A DNA stretch of 64,000 bases from Tenacibaculum gallaicum. Lineage in GTDB: Bacteria; Bacteroidota; Bacteroidia; Flavobacteriales; Flavobacteriaceae. Of the stretch, positions 1-7,603 are shown one piece after another. Positions within the stretch are counted from its first letter, which is position 1; every line of letters begins with the position of its first letter. The position numbers were made by a program, and so were the translations under genes. The notes beneath the pieces were generated by a model. That model was not told the origin of the DNA. It saw only the letters and a list, made by a program, of their open reading frames with translations, and made no database searches. Location of the stretch: positions 80,503 through 144,502 of the forward strand of contig NZ_QUNS01000007.1 in the NCBI RefSeq assembly GCF_003387615.1, given 5' to 3'.

Positions 1-352
1 TAAATTTGCTGACTTTAACTTTTTAAAAGTCACTTTATCTCCTATTTTTTCTTTTTTAGGTTGTGAACCAATACTTAAAGTTTTTCCTACATAAATGGTG
101 TCGTTGGTTAAACCATTGTCTGCTTTTATTTTTGCTACTGTAGTATTGTGCTTTTTTGCTATTTTACTTAATGTATCTCCTGAAACAACTTTATACTTAA
201 CAGGTTCTTTTTTATCGCTTTTTTTATACGAAACAATTAAACGATAATTTTTCTACTTACCCTTCAAACTCCCCACAATCATGAATCTCTAGCTTTTTTA
301 AGTCCCTTTTAATTATATAAAATTTATTGATTTGAGAATAATTCTCAATCAT
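1..352 (-). pseudogene. Broken LysM-domain gene, 3' end beyond the window
   Basis: An ATG at 352 lies 13 bases after the stop of the lipoprotein gene and opens a 31-codon reading frame that ends CGEFEG at a TAA (257-259). One frame over, from 252 to the window edge, 84 open codons encode a clear LysM peptidoglycan-binding domain (KYKVVSGDTLSKIAKKHN, then ADNGLTN, then IYVGKTLSI). That frame has no start codon and a TAG directly before it at 253-255. The two parts look like one protein split by an extra G in the GGG near 260 plus a nonsense change, so at least two lesions are needed. It is probably a decayed T6SS-associated cell wall binding protein. A sequencing error could explain only one of the lesions. 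Confidence 0.65.
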
Positions 353-365
353 TTAATAATTATTT

Positions 366-1016
366 CTATATTTTTTTAAAATGACCATGAGTGTCTATTT
401 GATATCTGTTTGTATACTTTACTTTTTCAACTTCTTTTTCTTCTTCTATATCGTAACAAGATTGTTCATCAATAGTTGTAATTGTATAATCTTTATCAAT
501 TTCAAAGCTTCTATCCCATGCACATTCATAATTCCTTCCTCCCACAACTATCAGCTTATCAACAGTTTTGTTATTATTATCTATAGTCTGTAATTCAAAA
601 TATGGCAAATAATAATCTTGTTCTTTATTTGAATAAATAAATAAAAGTACTTTATACTTATTTTTATCTGGAAACCTCTTATAAAAGTATCCTTTTCCTT
701 TATAAGGGTAAGTATCTTCCTCTTTAGCGTATAAATCCTCTTTTAGTTTAAACTCAGTTTTATCAGAAAATAAAAAATTCAACTCAGATTTCTCATTTAT
801 TTCTTTTTTCTGTTTTAGGCTATCTATAAGAGCAAATAAAAAATCATTATTATAATCATATGAATACTTATAAGGTAACTTTTTAATAGAAACATTATCC
901 CAATTAAATGTTTGTATATTTTCTACTGGAGGAACTTGAACAAGCTTTTTTTCGTTATCCTTGGGTGCTTTACAGGAAACAAATAAATAAATGAATAAAT
1001 AAATAAATAATCTCAT
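366..1016 (-). CDS. Lipoprotein, candidate immunity protein of the upstream T6SS peptidase
   Basis: This 216-residue protein starts MRLFIYLF and has a lipobox ending LFVSC (Cys15), which predicts a lipoprotein anchored in the periplasm. I place the start at 1016 because an AAAGAGG ribosome-binding site lies just upstream and because the longer frame (to 1052) runs inside the effector gene. Only one base separates it from the effector stop codon, so the two are probably translationally coupled. The mature part is hydrophilic and Lys/Tyr/Glu-rich with no family I recognise, and it ends in YQIDTHGHFKKI. A periplasmic lipoprotein encoded right after a predicted peptidoglycan hydrolase is the usual layout of an effector-immunity pair, so the role is inferred from context. 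A TssQ-type structural lipoprotein is a less likely alternative. Confidence 0.6.
   Translation of the reverse strand: MRLFIYLFIYLFVSCKAPKDNEKKLVQVPPVENIQTFNWDNVSIKKLPYKYSYDYNNDFLFALIDSLKQKKEINEKSELNFLFSDKTEFKLKEDLYAKEEDTYPYKGKGYFYKRFPDKNKYKVLLFIYSNKEQDYYLPYFELQTIDNNNKTVDKLIVVGGRNYECAWDRSFEIDKDYTITTIDEQSCYDIEEEKEVEKVKYTNRYQIDTHGHFKKI
981..1010. repeat. Tetranucleotide (AAAT) tract in the lipoprotein signal peptide
   Basis: About seven and a half AAAT units with one GAAT interruption lie in codons 3-12 of the lipoprotein gene and encode its alternating YLFI signal sequence. The unit is not a multiple of three, so gain or loss of one unit would shift the frame directly after the start codon. 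Confidence 0.75.
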
Positions 1017-1017
1017 A

Positions 1018-2544
1018 TTAAACCTCTTTAATTTTAGAAAAATCAAATCCAAAAATATGGATATGATGATAATGACGTACTTTTTCAGTTTTATAATGCT
1101 GAGTATGTGGCAATAATGTAGTTTTAGTGACCTTTACTTTTTCTTTTTTCTTAGTTTTAGGATTTAATACTTCTTTTTCTTCTATAAACCTCTCATAATT
1201 TTCAGATAACATTTTTTTCTTTCTTCCCCACCCAAACTTATATAATGCTTTATTAAATTTCACTTGTCTTTCATAATCAAAATGTGAGTGTTGTAGATAC
1301 GTTTGACCTCCATCTTTATTTGTACTTAAATACCTTAAATCTCCAGCTTCTCCATTTATGTGGCTACTACTATTTCCAGGACCTCCATTAATATCACTAA
1401 AACCTGTAGAACCTAGATCTTCTATACCTTCCTCTATCATAGCACCAATTAACCCAGCAAAACAATCAGGATTTATATAGTATCTTTTTTTTGATGTTGA
1501 CCATTTAGCTATCCCATATCTCACTCCTTTTGAAGAAAATTTATCTAAATTTCTAGCATCTAACAAAAATGTTCTTTCTATCGGGTTAGTTTTTACATTT
1601 TTCTTTTTCCACTTATCTACTTCAACCAATTTGGATTGCCCTAACTTATGTTTATTTCCTTTAACATCGTAATAGTTATATATAACTTCTTTAGGCTTTT
1701 TAATATTATTTTTTTCAATTTTTCCACTACTATAAATATTATACTCCAATATTGAGTTATCTTTCAACTCAAACCAATTACCATCACCGTAATACCAAAA
1801 GTTAGGGCGGTTATCAAAAATCTCCTCATATTTTACTTCTAACCAATTTTGATTTGCAGGCTCTGCATCTACAACCATAAACAGCTTCGTTTTTTTATCG
1901 GTTGTTTTATTTAGAGCTTCTCTGTATTTTTTCTGACCCTTCTCTTCTTTAGGTGATAGTGTAACTGCATCTATTGCAAAGTTTCTAAAATCTTCGGCAT
2001 TTGATATGTTCTTTTTATTTTGCTCTGTAAATCTGCTTACATATGTTTCTACAACACTAGCTTTTTTACCATCTTGCTGTAAAACTATAGGGCTATCTTT
2101 TGCTACTAAGCAATCTTTTTCGGCTTGTTTTAAACTTAACTTTATACGTTTATTAGCCATATTTTCAGTTTCAACCACCATATACACTTCATCACCAAAA
2201 TTAGCACTAACTAGTTTTGTAAACTCTATTTTTGGCAGAATTAAAGGAATATCAATACAATCTCCTTTTGTATATGAGTCTTTTTTAAGTACCTCTACTA
2301 TATGAGCAACAGTAGTCTGCTGTTGCTTTTTTTGTAAATCTCCCTTAATGTTTTTATAAATGATTGTCGCTATTTTTTCCTTACGAGCTTTTGTACTTGT
2401 ATTATTGCTCCCTTTAAAAGTATAACTTTCAGTTTCTCCTGTTTTCTCTGTGCCTTTAATCTCTTTTTTTGCTAAATAGGCTTTTTTTACTCGTTGAGTT
2501 TTTATTCTTAGAGTATTACTTGGTTTTACGGTTAATGTTGCCAT
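1018..2544 (-). CDS. Predicted T6SS effector with C-terminal LAS-type (M15-like) peptidoglycan peptidase
   Basis: This 508-residue protein has no signal peptide. The C-terminal third carries the signature of LAS-fold zinc peptidases: SSSHINGEAGDL with His395 and Asp402 in the SxHxxGxAxD pattern, and HYHHIHI near 491-497, whose last His (496) would be the third zinc ligand. Enzymes of this type (M15, MepA-like) cut peptide bonds in peptidoglycan. Residues about 105-170 contain a segment (GDEVYMVVETEN) that also occurs in the extension of the neighbouring TssD. The Lys-rich N-terminal 100 residues look like a delivery region. The gene lies 6 bases after tssD and 1 base before a lipoprotein gene, which fits a TssD-carried effector acting in the target periplasm. 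The enzyme class is well supported. Secretion is inferred. Confidence 0.78.
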   Translation of the reverse strand: MATLTVKPSNTLRIKTQRVKKAYLAKKEIKGTEKTGETESYTFKGSNNTSTKARKEKIATIIYKNIKGDLQKKQQQTTVAHIVEVLKKDSYTKGDCIDIPLILPKIEFTKLVSANFGDEVYMVVETENMANKRIKLSLKQAEKDCLVAKDSPIVLQQDGKKASVVETYVSRFTEQNKKNISNAEDFRNFAIDAVTLSPKEEKGQKKYREALNKTTDKKTKLFMVVDAEPANQNWLEVKYEEIFDNRPNFWYYGDGNWFELKDNSILEYNIYSSGKIEKNNIKKPKEVIYNYYDVKGNKHKLGQSKLVEVDKWKKKNVKTNPIERTFLLDARNLDKFSSKGVRYGIAKWSTSKKRYYINPDCFAGLIGAMIEEGIEDLGSTGFSDINGGPGNSSSHINGEAGDLRYLSTNKDGGQTYLQHSHFDYERQVKFNKALYKFGWGRKKKMLSENYERFIEEKEVLNPKTKKKEKVKVTKTTLLPHTQHYKTEKVRHYHHIHIFGFDFSKIKEV

Positions 2545-2550
2545 AGCTAA

Positions 2551-3336
2551 TTAATTTTGTATTGTTTCTCTTTCTCCTTCTTGTTGAACAACTACACGTA
2601 ACTTCAATTTATGTTCACTACTAGTTACCTTAAAGTCTTTTATAATATCATTTTCTATAACCTTGTCATTATATACAAAATCTTTGGTGTGGTTACTTAA
2701 ATCAATATCTATTGTTTGCCCTATAGCATTTTCTGTTTTCAATACTAAGTACACTTCTTCTCCTGTATGTGGTTCTGCTTGTTTATTACCTTCAAGGTCG
2801 GTATAATAACAGGTAAAACGTGGTGTTGTATCTTCTTTAGCTTTGTAGGGTGCAGCTTCTTTTATTGGTATAAAACTTTCTTGCCAGTGTTTTATATAGC
2901 GTGTGGTACTTTTTTTGCTCCAACTAGAGTTGTTAAAAAATCGGTAGTCTTGCATAGCTGGAGATATGGTTAGAGTTACCTGCATACCTGCTTGGTTGCA
3001 AAATTTTTCATGGTAATTGATGAGTGTACCATCTTGAAAATTATATTCAAAAATTTCTAATCCGTCATAATCATCTTGATAAAAAACAATTTTACCGTCT
3101 CTTAACTGATATAAGTCAAAAGGATATCGTATTTTTTTGTTTTCGGTTCTGTCGGCAATAATCCATTCTAAAAAACTATCATCGTACATTTGTGATTCAA
3201 ATGTAACTGAGATGATTCCTCCCATTAAGGCAGAGGTAGGCTTTCCGTTCCAATCAATAAATCGATCGTAATTTAAATTTGTATTGAATAATTCTCGTTC
3301 TTCTCCACATACAAATAGTTTTGCTTTTACATTCAT
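2551..3336 (-). CDS. tssD: T6SS tube protein TssD (Hcp) with C-terminal extension
   Basis: Residues 1 to about 135 match the Bacteroidota TssD/Hcp tube protein: KAKLFVCGEE at the start, then GGIISVTFESQ, DGKIVFYQDD and VTLTISPAMQD. The family is normally about 130 residues, but this protein has 261. After a linker comes a second segment (about 172-255) with TGEEVYLVLKTEN, the same motif found in the downstream effector. It is therefore an evolved Hcp whose extension probably recruits or carries cargo inside the tube. The gene starts the cargo cassette, 37 bases after tssR and 6 bases before the effector. A plain short Hcp to build the bulk tube is not in this window and would have to be encoded elsewhere. 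Confidence 0.82.
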   Translation of the reverse strand: MNVKAKLFVCGEERELFNTNLNYDRFIDWNGKPTSALMGGIISVTFESQMYDDSFLEWIIADRTENKKIRYPFDLYQLRDGKIVFYQDDYDGLEIFEYNFQDGTLINYHEKFCNQAGMQVTLTISPAMQDYRFFNNSSWSKKSTTRYIKHWQESFIPIKEAAPYKAKEDTTPRFTCYYTDLEGNKQAEPHTGEEVYLVLKTENAIGQTIDIDLSNHTKDFVYNDKVIENDIIKDFKVTSSEHKLKLRVVVQQEGERETIQN

Positions 3337-3373
3337 TTTTTTGCAATTTTCGGGGGTTCTTCCTAACTATTAA

Positions 3374-5698
3374 CTAAGGCAATATCTCTAAAGGTATAAA
3401 GTACACTTCCCTTTTATAACCTTCTTCTACTTTTTGTAACTTATTTTTTAAAAATAATTCCTCTAATTTATCTATTTTTTCATACTGTTGAAAATAAAAT
3501 TTTTCAAAACCATTTTTCCCTACTCTTTTTCTTGGTAATTTATATATTCCTAAACAGTAATAACCTTTATGATTCAAGGGAATCCCTGATTTAAAGTAAA
3601 ATAAGTCCGCGATTGTTGCTTTTCTACTTAAAACATATCTATACGCTGTTTTGTTTAGTATTTTTATTTGTTTTTGATACAAACGTTTTATTACTCTTCG
3701 CTTTTTTCTTGTAATGGGTTTTGCCATTTGAGGAAACGTACTGCGATAATTTTCTATTAATTCTATAATTTCATCCTTATCAAAAACATAGCCTTTTTTT
3801 ATAATACTATCGTTAAGCAATGATACTTTTTGGTATAATACTTCGTGTAAATTGTTTCTGCTTAATTGAAAAAGGCGTAAACTGTCTGTATTTAGCTCTC
3901 TGTATCTTGTTTTTATCGTCGCACTTGGTTCGCTTCTTAAAACTCCTAGTTTTTTATTGAAGTAATTTAAAGAGGATATAAGTTTATGATTGGTTAACGT
4001 AGATCTTTTTAAAACAGTATCTATCGCTTTTTCTAAAGACAAGGGAGTTAATGAACTTTCTATTCTTGGAAAAATAACGCCTCCATTAAAAAGACTATTA
4101 TCTGGAGCATCGTACACATAAATATTATCTTCGTCTGCAGGTATTTTTTTTAGGATATTGTTTTCTACAATAATTTCATTATCTACAATAAAATTCTTGA
4201 TAAACTCGTTATAAAACTTCCCTGTTTTATACAAAAACTCTTTGCTTCCTAATATATAATTCTGAGATCTTACACTTTTATTATTGTCTAATTGCGCAAA
4301 AATAATTTTAGGTGATTTTTTAGCTATTTTTTCAAAAAAAGCATCTTTTTGTCTTTTAATATCATTTGTGTTTTCTTTACTTGAAGCAATGATGAAGAAA
4401 TTGTTTTCAAAACGTTTATTTTCATCTGAAAAATTATCTATTGCATAATTAACTGCTTTGGGAATAGACATTGTTTTTTCTACATATTCTACAGCTAAAT
4501 TGTTTTGATTACTCTCTATAAAAGATTCTACAAAACTAATCCACTCTGAAAAGGAGCTTGTTTTTTCTAAGATTGCTGTTCCCTTTTTATCGACTAAAAT
4601 TGCAGAAAAACTGTATTGAGCTTCGGTAGATTCTTGAAATAAGGTTATGTATAAACTTTGTAGTGAGTTCAGTATTTTTTTTAGGTGTTCGCTTTCTTCA
4701 TTTTTAGAAATAAAGTGGAAGTTTACTACCTTCGACTCCTTTTTCATAAACTTTATTTCTTTTGTATAAAAGCTGTTTCCTTTTACATTAATAAGTTTAT
4801 TTTTATCATGGTTCCAAACATGTACCGGAGCTATCAAGTCTTTAGTAACATCTGTTTTTAAGTTTTTATATCCTGTATATAAGTATTTCGACAACACATC
4901 TTCACCAGTAAGTTGAATTGTATCTTTATTACTAACTGCCAACAAACTATCAGTGTCATTTATAACATATACTTGATTTTGTCCAATACGTGTAATTAAG
5001 TTTGATGGTATCCAACCTACTGTTTGAGAAATAGAGTCTTTTAAAACGGGTTTATCTGACACAAATACTGCTTTCCCTTTTTCATCATACTTATAAGGGT
5101 ATACGATTTGATTGGACACTAACTTCTTATTTGACTTTGTTCTAAAAAAAGGATCTTTAAACACATTTACAGAGTCTACTTCCATATAAGGTTTTAAATC
5201 GAAAAGTCTTAGTGTTTTATCTGTTCCTACCTTATATTTTATAGGTTTGTTATTACACGTTTCTAAAAATGAGTGATCATACTCTATTACATTACTTGCA
5301 GGAACCCACCCTAAATACTCCACCTGCTCCGTATCTTTAAAGTTAAATTTATCACCATAAAACATAGAGAACAATCCTTTAGGTTTCCCTATTTGATCTG
5401 GGTTGGCTACTACTACTTCATATGAATTTTCTTTTTCATCAATTACATACAGCGGGGTAAGTAGTCCTTTTTTCTTAAACTTTTCTTGTACATATGGTCC
5501 TTTATAAAAAGAGTTTTCATCTCTATCAGAAAAAACCATTTTTAACGAAGCATCGTGCTTAGTTTTTGCTTTTTTTAGATAGTTAAACCTATCTGTTTTT
5601 ACTTCTTTTACTTTTTCATATTTTCCTATCGTTTGCGATACAATAGGGAAGGAATATAGCGACAGCAAAAAAATAAAAAGTGTTATTTTTTTTTGCAT
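3374..5698 (-). CDS. tssR: T6SSiii periplasmic protein TssR
   Basis: A large 774-residue protein with a typical cleavable signal peptide (MQKKITLFIFLLSLYSFPIVSQ, without a lipobox Cys). I set the start at 5698, two bases after the stop of the upstream gene. The open frame runs 15 codons further into that gene, which would bury the signal peptide. The mature protein has SH3-like or beta-rich stretches early on, a von Willebrand-like middle (FFIIASSKENTNDIKRQKDAFF) and a basic, helical C-terminus. Size, signal peptide and position next to the TssN/TssK/TssO genes match TssR, a component specific to the Bacteroidota trans-envelope complex that replaces TssJLM. Its exact mechanical role is not visible from sequence. 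Confidence 0.78.
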   Translation of the reverse strand: MQKKITLFIFLLSLYSFPIVSQTIGKYEKVKEVKTDRFNYLKKAKTKHDASLKMVFSDRDENSFYKGPYVQEKFKKKGLLTPLYVIDEKENSYEVVVANPDQIGKPKGLFSMFYGDKFNFKDTEQVEYLGWVPASNVIEYDHSFLETCNNKPIKYKVGTDKTLRLFDLKPYMEVDSVNVFKDPFFRTKSNKKLVSNQIVYPYKYDEKGKAVFVSDKPVLKDSISQTVGWIPSNLITRIGQNQVYVINDTDSLLAVSNKDTIQLTGEDVLSKYLYTGYKNLKTDVTKDLIAPVHVWNHDKNKLINVKGNSFYTKEIKFMKKESKVVNFHFISKNEESEHLKKILNSLQSLYITLFQESTEAQYSFSAILVDKKGTAILEKTSSFSEWISFVESFIESNQNNLAVEYVEKTMSIPKAVNYAIDNFSDENKRFENNFFIIASSKENTNDIKRQKDAFFEKIAKKSPKIIFAQLDNNKSVRSQNYILGSKEFLYKTGKFYNEFIKNFIVDNEIIVENNILKKIPADEDNIYVYDAPDNSLFNGGVIFPRIESSLTPLSLEKAIDTVLKRSTLTNHKLISSLNYFNKKLGVLRSEPSATIKTRYRELNTDSLRLFQLSRNNLHEVLYQKVSLLNDSIIKKGYVFDKDEIIELIENYRSTFPQMAKPITRKKRRVIKRLYQKQIKILNKTAYRYVLSRKATIADLFYFKSGIPLNHKGYYCLGIYKLPRKRVGKNGFEKFYFQQYEKIDKLEELFLKNKLQKVEEGYKREVYFIPLEILP

Positions 5699-5700
5699 TA

Positions 5701-6633
5701 TTATCTTAGTAAACTTTGTGTTACGTTTAATCTTTTGAAACATTTAATTGTATCTATTTCAACTTTATTTATAATTATTTTGCTTCTTTTTTTATTCTCT
5801 AAATAGTGTAAACCTTGGCAGTAACTAAAAAAGTCATTATACCTTCCTCCATTAACAATTACGAGTATATCTTCTGCTTGGTTACATGTATAGTTGTTTT
5901 TTATATAATTTAAATTTTTATAAAAAGTTCCCCTGTCTGTAACCTTACTATCTGCTATTGCTTGAAGTCTTTTTCTAATATCATTTTGCACAACTCCTAA
6001 GGAGTCTATCTTTTCTAATTCTTCTACTTTTTCAAATCGTGGTAAGATTCTTATATTATGAAATATGGGATATTTTAGTGTATTTGTTTGAAGTCTCACT
6101 CTGTAATCCCCTGGCTTACTGTACCTATAAATAACTTGTTCTTCATAGGCATCAACAGTTCCTGTTTCTCCAAACTCCCAATACCAAGTGTTTATTCCCT
6201 TACCTTCGGTAAAAAACACTAATTCTTCTCCTACATAACCTTCATCTACCCCATGTAATGTTACCAAAGAGTCTCTAGGTGATAATTTTGGTAAAGAAAC
6301 TACACCTATTTTTTTTGATACAGTAAACTTATCATTTATCTTAATGGATACCAAGTACTTTCCTTCTTTACGATATTTATAATCTATATTACCTGGTTTT
6401 ACAATGGAATCTCCATTACCCATATGCCATACTACTTTTCTCCCCTCAACTAAACTCGTATCGTTTAAAAGGAAAAACAGCTTTTCGTTAACTTCAAATT
6501 GATAATTGCTATTAGACTCTGATACATAAAAATCTAAGTTACTAAGCCTTGATTTGTAGGGTGCGAATATTGCTAGAATTAATACCAATAAGGCTATGAA
6601 AATTAAAACTGACAATTTAAATTTATTAGACAT
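5701..6633 (-). CDS. T6SSiii membrane protein with two PKD-like domains (TssP candidate)
   Basis: This 310-residue protein has one N-terminal membrane segment (about residues 7-26) followed by a periplasmic part. Two PKD-type beta domains are recognisable, the first around VVWHMGNGDS with YKYRKEGKY, the second around TWYWEFGETG with YRYSKPGDYRVRL. A short helical stretch and a Cys-containing tail follow. PKD domains usually mediate protein contacts outside the cytoplasm. The gene sits between the small membrane proteins and tssR, so it belongs to the Bacteroidota-specific envelope complex (TssN, O, P, Q, R). I favour TssP, but I cannot separate TssP from TssQ by sequence alone. It lacks the lipobox expected of TssQ. 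Confidence 0.6.
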   Translation of the reverse strand: MSNKFKLSVLIFIALLVLILAIFAPYKSRLSNLDFYVSESNSNYQFEVNEKLFFLLNDTSLVEGRKVVWHMGNGDSIVKPGNIDYKYRKEGKYLVSIKINDKFTVSKKIGVVSLPKLSPRDSLVTLHGVDEGYVGEELVFFTEGKGINTWYWEFGETGTVDAYEEQVIYRYSKPGDYRVRLQTNTLKYPIFHNIRILPRFEKVEELEKIDSLGVVQNDIRKRLQAIADSKVTDRGTFYKNLNYIKNNYTCNQAEDILVIVNGGRYNDFFSYCQGLHYLENKKRSKIIINKVEIDTIKCFKRLNVTQSLLR

Positions 6634-6643
6634 ACTCTTTTAT

Positions 6644-7090
6644 TTAAATGTTAGCTTTACACTCTTCTAAATTCTCTTTCAAAACTTTATTATTTCTTTT
6701 TAAAGCATTGTATTCTTCACTCAAATCGAAAAACATTTTAAGCGTTTTTGATGATTGAACTCCAAAAATATATCGGTTATTCATATCGTTATCTCTGTAG
6801 ATTTTTTTGTACTGTTGTATTTCTTTATCTAATTCATCTAATACCTGAATCTGAATAACATCAAAAGGTATTTCTTGAATTTTTTTGTGTGTATTTTTTA
6901 TTTTTTTCGTGTACTCTTCTTGAACATCAAAAATTTCTTCTGAAGCATCAATGCTATTTAACAACTCTTTGCTTTCTATTACAGGAACTTTAAAAACAAG
7001 TTTGGTTAGTATTATAAACACTACTGTAGAAATTATTATAAACAAAAGAGAGAACCTTATTTTTTCCCAAAAAACTTCATGATTATCCAT
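6644..7090 (-). CDS. Small bitopic coiled-coil membrane protein of the T6SSiii envelope complex
   Basis: This 148-residue protein has a short cytoplasmic N-terminus, one hydrophobic helix (about residues 11-32) and a charged helical remainder rich in Glu, Lys and Asn (for example YNALKRNNKVLKENLEE) that should form a coiled coil in the periplasm. It is built like the next gene upstream, 3 bases away, which suggests that the two are partners or ancient paralogues. Its place between the TssO-like gene and the PKD protein makes it a structural part of the trans-envelope complex. I do not recognise the exact family. It could be a second TssO-like subunit. Confidence 0.6.
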   Translation of the reverse strand: MDNHEVFWEKIRFSLLFIIISTVVFIILTKLVFKVPVIESKELLNSIDASEEIFDVQEEYTKKIKNTHKKIQEIPFDVIQIQVLDELDKEIQQYKKIYRDNDMNNRYIFGVQSSKTLKMFFDLSEEYNALKRNNKVLKENLEECKANI

Positions 7091-7093
7091 AGC

Positions 7094-7591
7094 TTATTCT
7101 TTTTTTAAGTCTTTATTTATGTCTTTATACTTTTCTCTACATTTTTCTAGCTGCTCTTTATTAGCCTCTCTTGTATTAACTTCTTTATTATAGTTTTCAA
7201 GGAGTGACTGTATGTTCCTTATTTCCGATAAAAACTCACCGTAAATTTTATAGTAGTTATTTTCTTTTTTAGTACTATCAATACTTTGTCTTATTTCAAC
7301 CCTAGTATTGGTAATAATCTTTTGCATTTGCCTATACTCTCCTATATTTCTTCTTTTATTTTTTAAGCTATATAAATTTTTAAAAAGTTCTTCCATTTTA
7401 AAATTTAACATTGCTTGTTTTTTAAAAACTTCATTATAATGAGATTGCTTACTCTCTATCAAAACAACTCCTTTTTCTGCTATAATTAAGGTGACATATA
7501 AACAGAAAAACACAACTACTGCTGTTAAAGAGAATGACGCAAAAAACTTAAGAATTTGTTTTTTTCTTTCTTTGTGATTTAAAGCCTTCAT
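7094..7591 (-). CDS. tssO: T6SSiii inner-membrane protein TssO (probable)
   Basis: A 165-residue protein starting with a basic stretch (MKALNHKERKKQILKFF) and one membrane helix (about 18-40), followed by a long Lys/Glu-rich helical region. Length, basic N-terminus and topology match TssO of Bacteroidota T6SS loci. It lies 12 bases after tssK and 3 bases before the next small membrane protein gene, so it is in the same transcript. TssO is thought to join TssN in the inner membrane and extend into the periplasm. The name rests on topology and gene order and is less certain than those of the neighbouring tssK and tssN. Confidence 0.6.
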   Translation of the reverse strand: MKALNHKERKKQILKFFASFSLTAVVVFFCLYVTLIIAEKGVVLIESKQSHYNEVFKKQAMLNFKMEELFKNLYSLKNKRRNIGEYRQMQKIITNTRVEIRQSIDSTKKENNYYKIYGEFLSEIRNIQSLLENYNKEVNTREANKEQLEKCREKYKDINKDLKKE

Positions 7592-7603
7592 AAGAAATTT
7601 ATA

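Noticed and set aside
1017..1052. Longer start of the lipoprotein gene (MDLIFLKLKRFN extension).
   Set aside because: It lies inside the effector coding region, would bury the lipoprotein signal peptide and ignores the ribosome-binding site before the ATG at 1016.
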